From Nocardiopsis ganjiahuensis DSM 45031 (GTDB lineage: Bacteria > Actinomycetota > Actinomycetes > Streptosporangiales > Streptosporangiaceae), in the NCBI RefSeq assembly GCF_000341085.1, contig NZ_ANBA01000009.1:682001-746000 (forward strand): a DNA stretch of 64,000 nt. Direction: 5' to 3'. The translations under genes and the position numbers were made by a program. The notes below the pieces were generated by a model. That model was not told where the DNA came from, made no database searches, and saw only the letters and a list, made by a program, of their open reading frames with translations. Shown here piece by piece: positions 57,539 through 64,000 of this stretch (position 1 is its first letter; each line of letters begins with the position of its first letter).

Positions 57539-58249
57539 GTGTCGAAGGAGTGGGAGAAGGAGCGGGACGCAGGGGGAACGGGGGCCGCCGCGGCCGCCGG
57601 AGACCTGCTGGAGGCGGTCAAACCCCGGCTCCGCGGCTGGCTCCACCTGGGGACCGCCCCGCTCGCCCTGGCCGCGGGCATCGTCCTGGTGGCGCTCTCC
57701 CCCACCGTGCCCGCCATGATCGCCAGCGCGGTGTACGCCCTCAGCTCGGTGATGCTGTTCAGCACCTCGGCCGTCTACCACGTGGGCCGCTGGTCACCGC
57801 GTGCGCAGAAGGTCCTGCGCCGTATGGACCACTCGAACATCTACCTGATCATCGCGGGTACCTACACGCCGTGCATCATGCTCGTCCTGGACGGGACCCT
57901 GCGCACGGCCATGCTCGCCCTGGTCTGGGGCGGGGCGATCGCCGGGGTGGCGTTCAAACTCCTGTGGCTGGGCGCGCCGCGCTGGCTGTCCACCGCCCTG
58001 TACCTGGCCATCGGCTGGGTCGCGGTCCTGTTCATCCCGGACCTGGTCAACAACACCCACCCGGCCACCTGGATCCTCATCCTCGTGGGCGGCGTGCTCT
58101 ACAGCGTCGGCGCCGTGGTCTACGGGCTCAAGAGGCCCGACCCCGCGCCGCGCTGGTTCGGCTTCCACGAGATCTTCCACTCCCTGACCATCGCGGCGTT
58201 CGTCTGCCACTACATCGCGGTCTCGTTCGTGGTCTACACGGCCTCCTGA
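57539..58249 (+). CDS. Hemolysin III (TrhA/YqfA) family membrane protein
   Basis: This 236-residue protein has seven predicted membrane helices of the PAQR/hemolysin III superfamily. Metal-binding-type motifs are visible: SAVYHVGRWS, MDHSNIYLIIAGTYTP, and the C-terminal HEIFHSLTIAAFVCHYIAV. In this fold they hold a zinc-like site used for hydrolysis or signalling; haemolysis is not proven for most members. GTG 57539 is preferred over GTG 57530 because only the former has a proper ribosome-site spacing. Single gene. Confidence 0.88.
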   Translation: MSKEWEKERDAGGTGAAAAAGDLLEAVKPRLRGWLHLGTAPLALAAGIVLVALSPTVPAMIASAVYALSSVMLFSTSAVYHVGRWSPRAQKVLRRMDHSNIYLIIAGTYTPCIMLVLDGTLRTAMLALVWGGAIAGVAFKLLWLGAPRWLSTALYLAIGWVAVLFIPDLVNNTHPATWILILVGGVLYSVGAVVYGLKRPDPAPRWFGFHEIFHSLTIAAFVCHYIAVSFVVYTAS

Positions 58250-58252
58250 ACC

Positions 58253-58300
58253 GAACGCGCGGTGGCCGGGCCCGAGTCCGGGTCCGGCCACCGCGCGTTC
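58253..58300. terminator. 17-bp perfect bidirectional hairpin
   Basis: GAACGCGCGGTGGCCGG (58253-58269) pairs with CCGGCCACCGCGCGTTC (58284-58300). It separates the hemolysin III gene from the convergent permease-prefix gene. Confidence 0.85.
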
Positions 58301-58318
58301 CGGGCGCGACCGCCCGCG

Positions 58319-59698
58319 TCAGGCGAAGGCGAACAGCGGCGGGAACACCAGCACGACCACCGCTGCCCACACCGCGTAGACCGGCAGGTAGGCGGTCTGC
58401 CACCGCTCGACCTCAGCGAACGGCCTACTGCCCCGCACGAAGCCCCACAGCAGCCGCGCCGACCACACCAGGTGCACCAGCAGCACAAGGTTCAGGCCGA
58501 GCGCCGCCGTCTTGTTGGCGGTGAAACCGAACTCCGCGATCCGGGTCAGCATCGCCGTCAGCGCCACGGCGTTGACCGCGAGGGCGGTGCCCACCAGCGC
58601 GAGCTGGAGCCAGTCGAAGACACCGGGCGGGACCAGCGGGTCGCGGGCGGAGATCCAGTACAGCAGCAGGAACAGGACCAGCACCAGGACCGCGTCCATG
58701 ATGATGAGCAGCTCGCGGTCGACCGTCGTGAGCGGGCCGTTCACCAGCATCGCCACCAGGTCGGCGATCAGCATCAGCAGCGCCAGCGGGGTGAAGACCT
58801 TCGTCAGCACGGGCGCTATGTTCTCCACCACGCTCTTCTTGGCCTCCACCAGCCACGCGGCCACCAGCAGCGCGCCGGGCCCGCCGAACGGCAGGAGCCA
58901 GGCCTCCATGACCGGCTCCAGGTCGACCCCGGCCAGGGAGAGCACCGACGCGGTGAGGCCCAGCAGGACCATCGAGCCCAGGATGATCAGCGCGAGGTAC
59001 ATCGCCAGCTCACCGGCGAACCGCACGTAGTCCATCCGCCGCTCGTGGGAGCGCCACCGCCCGCCCGCGTGCGGCACGCCGGCGAGCAGCCACAGCAGGA
59101 CCGGCGCGTGAGTGAACGCGAGCACGGCGGTCATCCCGGGCACCGGGTACGGGCCGGGGGTCTGGACGAACGGGTAGAGGTTCACCGCCAGCGCCGGGAT
59201 CGCCGCGAGAGCGGCCGTCACCGCGCACACCCGCCAGGGGGCGCGGTGCTTCCAGGCGAACCATCCGGCCAGGAACACGAGGACCACGAAGGGGATGTTG
59301 CGGAACAGCGCCATCTCGTCGTCGACCGCGGCGACGAGGATCTTGACCGCGACGCCCGCGGCGAGCGCGAACGCCAGCATCACCCCGAGTTCGCGCCAGC
59401 GCGAGGAGCCGGGTTCACCGTCGGATTCGGGGACCAGCACCAGCTGCTTCCACAAACGGTGGGAGTGCTCGCGCGCGAACTCGCGCGAGACCGCGTCCAG
59501 AGCGCCCATGCGCTTGACCGCGACCAGGAAGGCCTCCTCACCGTCGAGACCGCCCGACTCCAGGTCGGCGATCTGTTCGCGCAGGTGGTCCTCCATCTCC
59601 TCCACGTCCGAGGCCGAGATGGCCCGGCGCCGGCTCACGAAACCGCGCCACTGGTCGATCTGCTCCTCCAGGGTGTCCCCCTGCGCGGAGCCGCTCAT
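58319..59698 (-). CDS. Permease-prefix-domain membrane protein
   Basis: This 459-residue protein opens with an ~80-residue cytoplasmic permease prefix domain (LEEQIDQWRGFVSRRRAISASDVEEMEDHLREQI; DGEEAFLVAVKRMGALDAVSREFAREHSHRLWKQL). About ten membrane helices follow. The prefix domain occurs in PadR-linked membrane proteins of actinomycetes. Here it is coupled to the PadR gene (its ATG overlaps the padR stop by one base, TGATG), so PadR almost certainly controls it. It has no FtsX/MacB-like permease motif. The transported substrate, if any, is unknown. Confidence 0.82.
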   Translation of the reverse strand: MSGSAQGDTLEEQIDQWRGFVSRRRAISASDVEEMEDHLREQIADLESGGLDGEEAFLVAVKRMGALDAVSREFAREHSHRLWKQLVLVPESDGEPGSSRWRELGVMLAFALAAGVAVKILVAAVDDEMALFRNIPFVVLVFLAGWFAWKHRAPWRVCAVTAALAAIPALAVNLYPFVQTPGPYPVPGMTAVLAFTHAPVLLWLLAGVPHAGGRWRSHERRMDYVRFAGELAMYLALIILGSMVLLGLTASVLSLAGVDLEPVMEAWLLPFGGPGALLVAAWLVEAKKSVVENIAPVLTKVFTPLALLMLIADLVAMLVNGPLTTVDRELLIIMDAVLVLVLFLLLYWISARDPLVPPGVFDWLQLALVGTALAVNAVALTAMLTRIAEFGFTANKTAALGLNLVLLVHLVWSARLLWGFVRGSRPFAEVERWQTAYLPVYAVWAAVVVLVFPPLFAFA

Positions 59699-60075
59699 CA
59701 GGCGAACCCCCCTGCCGGTTCGGCGCCGCCCGGCAGTCCGGGAGGCGCGGCGGCCTCCCACACCTGGCGGAGCGCCTCGGCGACGACCTGCCACTGCTCG
59801 CGCCGTTCGGCCAGTGCCTCCAGCCCCGCCTCCGTGATGGCGTAGTGCTTGCGGCGGCGGCCCGCGTCCGACCTGCCCCAGGACGCCTGGACCAGTCCGT
59901 TGCGCTCCAACCGGTGCAGCAGCGGGTAGAGCATGCCGTCCGTCCACCGCATCCGCCCGTCGGAGAGCTCGTTGACGCGTTTGACGATGGCGTAGCCGTA
60001 GGACTCGCCCTCGGCCAGGATCCCCAGGACCAGCGGGGTCGCCGACGCGGCGACCAGGTCCTTTTCTATGTGCAT
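59698..60075 (-). CDS. PadR-family transcriptional regulator
   Basis: This 125-residue protein has the PadR winged helix: LVLGILAEGESYGYAIVKRVNELSDGRMRWTDGMLYPLLHRLERNGLV, then GRRRKHYAITEAGLEALAERREQW. The short C-terminal helix is the dimerisation part. ATG 60075 has AGGAAG a few bases upstream. It is the first gene of the pair with the permease-prefix protein and directly downstream of two PadR-like operators. Confidence 0.9.
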   Translation of the reverse strand: MHIEKDLVAASATPLVLGILAEGESYGYAIVKRVNELSDGRMRWTDGMLYPLLHRLERNGLVQASWGRSDAGRRRKHYAITEAGLEALAERREQWQVVAEALRQVWEAAAPPGLPGGAEPAGGFA

Positions 60076-60088
60076 GCGCTTCCTCATA

Positions 60089-60126
60089 CCTAGCTGTTCT
60101 AGGGGTGCAACCCTAGCAGCTCTAGG
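60089..60126 (-). promoter_or_regulatory. Tandem PadR operators
   Basis: CCTAGCTGTTCTAGG (60089-60103) and CCTAGCAGCTCTAGG (60112-60126) are near-identical 15-base inverted repeats with consensus CCTAG-N5-CTAGG. Their centres are 23 bases apart, about two helical turns. They begin 14 bases before the padR start, where binding would block transcription. Confidence 0.8.
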
Positions 60127-60449
60127 CATGGAGGAGCCCGACAGCTCCGGATTCCGGGATTGAGGCGTCACAATTCGCTTACACGGCAGGACAAGGGGGA
60201 CGAAACCTCCATATCTCTCCTCAAGCCAGACGCTAGGTTGAGAACCGGTTCTTCGCTGTGTGCGGCGGGGAACCGAAGAGGCGGTCGGAAACCACATCCC
60301 CCCGGGTCCGGCCGTCTCTGCTGTCTCCGGCCTCCGGCGCCGGGCCCCGGTCCGGGGTGAGGCCGGGAAACGGAAAACGGCCGCCCCTCCCCCTACGGGG
60401 ACGGACGGCCGCTCCTTGCGCTCTCGCTGCCCTCGGAAGGGCTTTTCGG
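60127..60449. other. Intergenic stretch between padR and glyS
   Basis: 323 bases. The part near 60180-60250 is the AT-richest and may contain the padR promoter. The right end holds the glyS terminator at 60378-60411. No gene is supported. Confidence 0.4.
60378..60411 (-). terminator. glyS terminator hairpin
   Basis: CGGCCG (60378-60383) pairs with CGGCCG (60406-60411), with inner CCCC/GGGG pairing. It lies 39 bases after the glyS stop. Confidence 0.65.
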
Positions 60450-61838
60450 CTAGCAGCCGGGGAGACGCTCCAGCAGGTACATCTCGACGCGGTCCAGGGA
60501 CACGCGCTCCTGCGACATGGTGTCGCGCTCGCGCACGGTCACCGCGTTGTCGTCGAGGGTGTCGAAGTCCACCGTCACGCAGAACGGGGTGCCGATCTCG
60601 TCCTGGCGGCGGTAGCGGCGGCCGATCGCGCCGGCGTCGTCGAACTCCACGTTCCAGCGCTTGCGCAGCAGGGCGGCGAGGTCACGGGCCTTGGGCGAGA
60701 GGTCGGCGTTGCGCGACAGCGGCAGGACGGCGGCCTTGACCGGGGACAGGCGCGGGTCCAGGCGCATCACGGCGCGCTTCTCCAGCTTGCCCTTGGCGTT
60801 GGGTGCCTCGTCGACGTTGTACGCGTCGAGCATGAACGTGAGCACCGCCCGGTCGACACCGGCCGCGGGCTCGATGACGTAGGGGATGTAGCGCTCGTTG
60901 TTCTCCTGGTCGAAGTAGGACAGGTCGACACCGGAGGCCTCGGCGTGCGTCTTGAGGTCGTAGTCGGTGCGGTTGGCGATGCCCTCGAGCTCACCCCACT
61001 CGCTGCCCTGGAAGCCGAAGCGGTACTCCAGGTCCACGGTCCGCTTGGAGTAGTGGGACAGCTTCTCCTGCGGGTGCTCGTACAGGCGCAGGTTGTCCTT
61101 GGCGATGCCCAGGTCCAGGTACCACTGGTGGCGCTGGTCGATCCAGTACTGGTGCCATTCCTCGTCACTGCCCGGCTTGACGAAGAACTCCATCTCCATC
61201 TGCTCGAACTCGCGGGTCCGGAAGATGAAGTTGCCGGGGGTGATCTCGTTGCGGAACGACTTGCCGATCTGGCCGATGCCGAAGGGGACCTTGCGGCGGG
61301 CGCTCTGCTCGACGTTCTTGTAGTTGATGAAGATGCCCTGCGCGGTCTCCGGGCGCAGGTAGGCGAGGCCCTTCTCGTCCTGGACCGGGCCCAGGTAGGT
61401 GCGCAGGAGGCCGTTGAACATGCGCGGCTCGGTGAAGGAGGCCTTGGCGCCGCAGTTGGGGCAGGCGATGGCGGCCAGGCCCTCCTCGGGCTCGCGGCCG
61501 TGCTTCTCCTCGTAGGCCTCGATCAGGTGGTCCGCGCGGAAGCGCTTGTGGCAGGACTGGCACTCGGTGAGCGGGTCGACGAAGGCCGTCACGTGGCCGG
61601 AGGCCTCCCAGACCTCACGGGCCAGGATCACGCTGGAGTCCAGGCCGACGATGTCGTCGCGCTCCTGCACCATCGAACGCCACCACTGGCGCTTGACGTT
61701 GTTCTTCAACTCCACGCCAAGGGGGCCGTAGTCCCAGGCGGCGCGCAGACCTCCGTAGATCTCACTGGAGGGGTAGACCAGACCTCGGCGCTTGGCGAGG
61801 TTGACCAGTGCGTCCATTGCCTCTGACTTGGCGGCCAT
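60450..61838 (-). CDS. glyS: Glycyl-tRNA synthetase, class II alpha2 type
   Basis: This 462-residue enzyme charges tRNA-Gly. Class II motifs are intact: [23 protein letters not shown] at the start, zinc-type Cys pairs ([15 protein letters not shown]), [41 protein letters not shown] (motif 2), and [17 protein letters not shown] (motif 3). It is the dimeric, eukaryote-like form typical of actinobacteria rather than the alpha2beta2 form. ATG 61838 has GGAGAG ahead of it. Its 5' leader contains a large hairpin (61901-61960). Confidence 0.97.
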   Translation of the reverse strand: MAAKSEAMDALVNLAKRRGLVYPSSEIYGGLRAAWDYGPLGVELKNNVKRQWWRSMVQERDDIVGLDSSVILAREVWEASGHVTAFVDPLTECQSCHKRFRADHLIEAYEEKHGREPEEGLAAIACPNCGAKASFTEPRMFNGLLRTYLGPVQDEKGLAYLRPETAQGIFINYKNVEQSARRKVPFGIGQIGKSFRNEITPGNFIFRTREFEQMEMEFFVKPGSDEEWHQYWIDQRHQWYLDLGIAKDNLRLYEHPQEKLSHYSKRTVDLEYRFGFQGSEWGELEGIANRTDYDLKTHAEASGVDLSYFDQENNERYIPYVIEPAAGVDRAVLTFMLDAYNVDEAPNAKGKLEKRAVMRLDPRLSPVKAAVLPLSRNADLSPKARDLAALLRKRWNVEFDDAGAIGRRYRRQDEIGTPFCVTVDFDTLDDNAVTVRERDTMSQERVSLDRVEMYLLERLPGC

Positions 61839-61900
61839 GGGGTGACTCTCCATCCGGCTGGCGGTCGGTGGATCGCTGTTCGCGATACATCGTCGGTTCT

Positions 61901-61960
61901 GTGGGGAAGCGGTCCACACGCGGAGCCACGGGTGTGGCGCACCGGGCGACCGCTTCCCAC
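61901..61960 (-). promoter_or_regulatory. Long hairpin upstream of glyS
   Basis: GTGGGGAAGCGGTC (61901-61914) pairs with GACCGCTTCCCAC (61948-61960) with one bulge. An inner CCACAC/GTGTGG stem (61914-61919, 61932-61937) extends it. It may terminate the upstream monooxygenase-like gene, or be a structured glyS leader. No T-box signature sequence is present. Confidence 0.55.
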
Positions 61961-62040
61961 CAGGCTAGAGCAAACGACAAGCGGGCGCGCACTCTTTGCG
62001 CGGCGGGGGTCCCGCCGGTACGCGGGGGTCGGGGCGGGGC

Positions 62041-62337
62041 TCAGGAGGGCGCGTCACCGCTGGTGAGGATCTCGAACGCGGTGGGCTCGTCGATGGCCCG
62101 GGAGAGCAGCGGGACGGCCTGGACCTTGACGTCGAAGTTCGACAGGGCCCTCCGGTAGAACCCCGCGCCCTCCCATTCGGTGACCACGGTCCACAGGGTG
62201 GGGTCGTCGGCGGCGCGTCCGATGCGGTGGCTGCGGAAGCCCGGGCGTTGGGCCAGGACCGCCACTGCGGCGTCGGCGTCGGTTCGGAAGGCCTCGGTGT
62301 CGGCCTCGGGCACGGAGTATCGGGTGATGACGATCAC
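62041..62337 (-). CDS. Antibiotic-biosynthesis-monooxygenase (ABM) domain protein
   Basis: This 98-residue protein has a single ABM-type dimeric alpha-beta barrel: IVITRYSVPEADTEAFRTDADAAVAVLAQRPGFRSHRIGRAADDPTLWTVVTEWE. Such small proteins include monooxygenases and heme-degrading or quinol-modifying enzymes, and many have no known substrate. The start is a GTG at 62337. It is probably a single-gene unit, 51 bases from the next gene on the same strand. Confidence 0.8.
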   Translation of the reverse strand: MIVITRYSVPEADTEAFRTDADAAVAVLAQRPGFRSHRIGRAADDPTLWTVVTEWEGAGFYRRALSNFDVKVQAVPLLSRAIDEPTAFEILTSGDAPS

Positions 62338-62388
62338 CCGCCCATTGTGGCGCAGACAACGGGACGTCCGACGTCCGGGGACGCGGAC

Positions 62389-62850
62389 TCACTCGTCGGT
62401 CGGCCCACGGCCCTTCGCGAAACGGCTCTGATACCTGACCTGTGCCTCTTCCATCACCGAGTCGGCGAGGTAGGCGACCGGACGCACCCCGACCAGGAGC
62501 GGTTCGTGGTCGGGCCCGTGTGCGACGGTGCGGCCTCGCAGCACCCAGCCGAAACGGCTCGTGTCCTCCTCCGCGAGGGGCGCGTACTTACGGACCTGGC
62601 GGGCGAGCCAGTCCTCCAGCGGACGGGTCCACCACGCTTCCGGAGTGAGGACGCTGACCGAGAGCCCGGGGAGCTCGAGCCCGCTCTCGTAGTCCTTGCT
62701 CACCGATTCGCTGTCCTTCTCGGGCCCCTCCGAATAACGAAGGTAGAGGCGGTCGCCGCCGGTCACGAGGTCCGCGAGCTCGGCCAGCCCGGTGACGGTC
62801 GGTATCGACGGGCGGTCCCCGCTGGGACCGCCTCGGGAAGATGTGTCCAT
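62389..62850 (-). CDS. DUF6098-like protein
   Basis: This 153-residue protein resembles the actinomycete DUF6098 family: GLAELADLVTGGDRLYLRYSEGPEKD, LELPGLSVSVLTPEAWWTRPLEDWLARQ, FGWVLRGRTVAHGPDHEPLLVGVRPVAYLAD. Soluble, Trp-rich, no known function. The family assignment is from memory of the pattern and is moderately secure. Confidence 0.65.
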   Translation of the reverse strand: MDTSSRGGPSGDRPSIPTVTGLAELADLVTGGDRLYLRYSEGPEKDSESVSKDYESGLELPGLSVSVLTPEAWWTRPLEDWLARQVRKYAPLAEEDTSRFGWVLRGRTVAHGPDHEPLLVGVRPVAYLADSVMEEAQVRYQSRFAKGRGPTDE

Positions 62851-63059
62851 TGGACCTCGTCTACCCCGTCCTCGGACGACGAAGCACCGGGGCGCCGGTG
62901 CCGGTCCGAGCTGTCGACCGGAGCGTCGGCCACGGCCGCCTCCGCGCAGCGGGGTGTACGCCCCGCCCGGCCAGCCCGAGCCGGCGTGTGGATACGCCCG
63001 TTCGAACCCGAAGGGGTCCTGCCCCAGAGCACGAACGGGCGCCCACGGCGCGAACGACC

Positions 63060-64000
63060 CTAGCCCTTGCCGAAGACGCGGTCCACGACCCTCTCGGAGG
63101 CGTGGCCGTCGTCCAGGGGGCAGAACTGGTCCACGAAGGACCGGTACGACGCGCTGCTCCTCGCCGCGACCTCGTCGATGTCCAGCAGGGCACCGATGAC
63201 GTCGTCCGAGCGGGTGAGCAGCGGACCGGGCGCGGTCTCCTCGAAGTCGAAGTAGAACCCGCGCAGGTTGTCCCGGTAGCTCTCCAGGTCGTAGGTGAAG
63301 AAGAGCATCGGACGGCCCGTGTTGGCGAAGTCGAACATCATCGACGAGTAGTCCGTGATCAGCACGTCGGTGATCAGGAAGAGCTCCTGGATCTCCGGGT
63401 ACAGGGACACGTCGTGGACGAAGTCCTTCCCCACGATCGGCACGCTGTCCACCACGCGCGGGTGGCGGCGCACCAGCAGCACGTGGTCGTCGCCGAGCTT
63501 CTCGTACATCCGGCGCAGGTCCAGGTGCAGGTCCAGCTTGTGCTTGCCGCGCGTGTAGTACTTGTCGTCACGCCAGGTGGGCGCGTACAGCACCACCTTC
63601 TTGCCCTCGGGCAGGCCGAGCCGGCGCCGGGTGCGTTCGGCGACCGCTTCCCGGTCCGCGGAGAAGAAGATGTCGTTGCGCGGGTAGCCGGTCTCCAGGA
63701 TCTCGCCCTCGAAGCGGAAGGCACTGCGCAGGATCGGGGTCGCCCAGGGGCTCGGCGAGACCAGGTAGTCCCACTGCCGGGTCTCCCACGCGAGCTTGTC
63801 GAAGTAGTCGCGCGACTTGCCGCGGATGTTCTCCACGTCGAAGCCGATCCGCTTGAGCATCGACCCGTGCCAGGTCTGCACGACCACCTGGTCCGGGTGG
63901 CGGTGGAACCACGCGGGCTGGCGGGAGTTGGTGACCAGGTACCGGCTGCGGGCCAGCTCCCGGTAGTACTCCTCACCCTTGTGCCGGACCGGGGTGAGGT
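63060..64000 (-). CDS. CDP-glycerol glycerophosphotransferase-family protein (N-terminus outside window)
   Basis: The C-terminal ~312 residues are present, in one open frame running off the right edge. TagB/TagF-type signatures are clear: YLVTNSRQPAWFHRHPDQVVVQTWHGSMLKRIGFD, TGYPRNDIFF, VVLYAPTWRDDKYY, LFLITDVLITDYSSMMFDFANTGRPMLFFTYDLE. These transferases add glycerol-phosphate units to wall teichoic-acid-like polymers on the cytoplasmic side. Nocardiopsis-type walls contain such polymers. A shorter GTG start at 63887 exists but would cut away conserved sequence, so the gene is taken as truncated by the window. Confidence 0.9.
   Translation of the reverse strand, partial: LTPVRHKGEEYYRELARSRYLVTNSRQPAWFHRHPDQVVVQTWHGSMLKRIGFDVENIRGKSRDYFDKLAWETRQWDYLVSPSPWATPILRSAFRFEGEILETGYPRNDIFFSADREAVAERTRRRLGLPEGKKVVLYAPTWRDDKYYTRGKHKLDLHLDLRRMYEKLGDDHVLLVRRHPRVVDSVPIVGKDFVHDVSLYPEIQELFLITDVLITDYSSMMFDFANTGRPMLFFTYDLESYRDNLRGFYFDFEETAPGPLLTRSDDVIGALLDIDEVAARSSASYRSFVDQFCPLDDGHASERVVDRVFGKG

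Noticed and set aside
61901..61960. T-box leader for glyS
   Set aside because: No AGGGUGGNACCGCG-like antiterminator sequence or specifier loop was found. The hairpin alone does not support it.

Overview
The window is chromosomal DNA of a high-GC actinomycete. GC is well above 70% in most genes, GTG and TTG starts are frequent, genes often overlap by ATGA or GTGA, and the regulators are of actinobacterial types. Synteny (ppdK, YdcF, dgt, dnaG and a principal-type sigma factor, with glyS nearby) and the enzyme set suggest a Nocardiopsis-like member of the Streptosporangiales. That assignment is inference, not proof.

Layout. 1-6.3 kb: a TetR regulator coupled to an MFS exporter with two operator-like palindromes, a divergent macrolide-type glycosyltransferase, small uncharacterised genes, and a PhzF-family pair. 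6.3-11.2 kb: an AsnC/Lrp regulator divergent from a three-gene branched-chain 2-oxoacid dehydrogenase operon (E1 alpha, E1 beta, E2), then a convergent serine hydrolase. 11.3-16.3 kb: an acidic, tail-anchored surface protein with an unusually structured 3' region, then tryptophan catabolism (kynA-kynU) divergent from its Lrp-type regulator. 16.3-24.1 kb: an HD-domain protein, a two-component system whose kinase has an extra C-terminal membrane and extracytoplasmic part, an MFS transporter, a glyoxalase-fold protein, a DeoR regulator, a GDPD-like protein lacking most catalytic residues, and a TetR regulator.

24.1-29.3 kb: an anchored SGNH hydrolase, then a two-gene module (membrane-anchored protein A plus soluble protein B) present as two tandem, diverged copies. 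Each copy is followed by the same type of long hairpin. A and B share an FVDDP-type motif. 29.3-39.6 kb: tRNA(CAU), malate dehydrogenase, a DUF3516-type helicase, a riboflavin-type reductase and deaminase encoded as two proteins, a methyltransferase, two near-identical tRNA-Asn units, and a solitary TnpB of IS200/IS605 type.

39.6-64 kb: a large FAD/Fe-S D-2-hydroxyacid dehydrogenase, a membrane-anchored GH18 protein, a sigma-70 factor and dnaG. An insert of two solute-binding-type proteins (one with a VWA domain) and a LacI regulator separates dnaG from dgt. Then come dgt, a YdcF-like protein, pyruvate phosphate dikinase, a hemolysin III homologue, a PadR/permease-prefix pair with tandem operators, glycyl-tRNA synthetase, small genes, and a truncated teichoic-acid-type glycerophosphotransferase at the right edge.

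The best leads for something undescribed are the duplicated A/B module with its conserved hairpins, the structured RNA candidate near 11.35-11.43 kb, the histidine kinase with an added C-terminal sensor-like part, and several regulator/operator pairs readable directly from sequence (TetR-MFS, Lrp-bkd, Lrp-kyn, PadR-permease, LacI). No CRISPR array, rRNA or prophage was seen.
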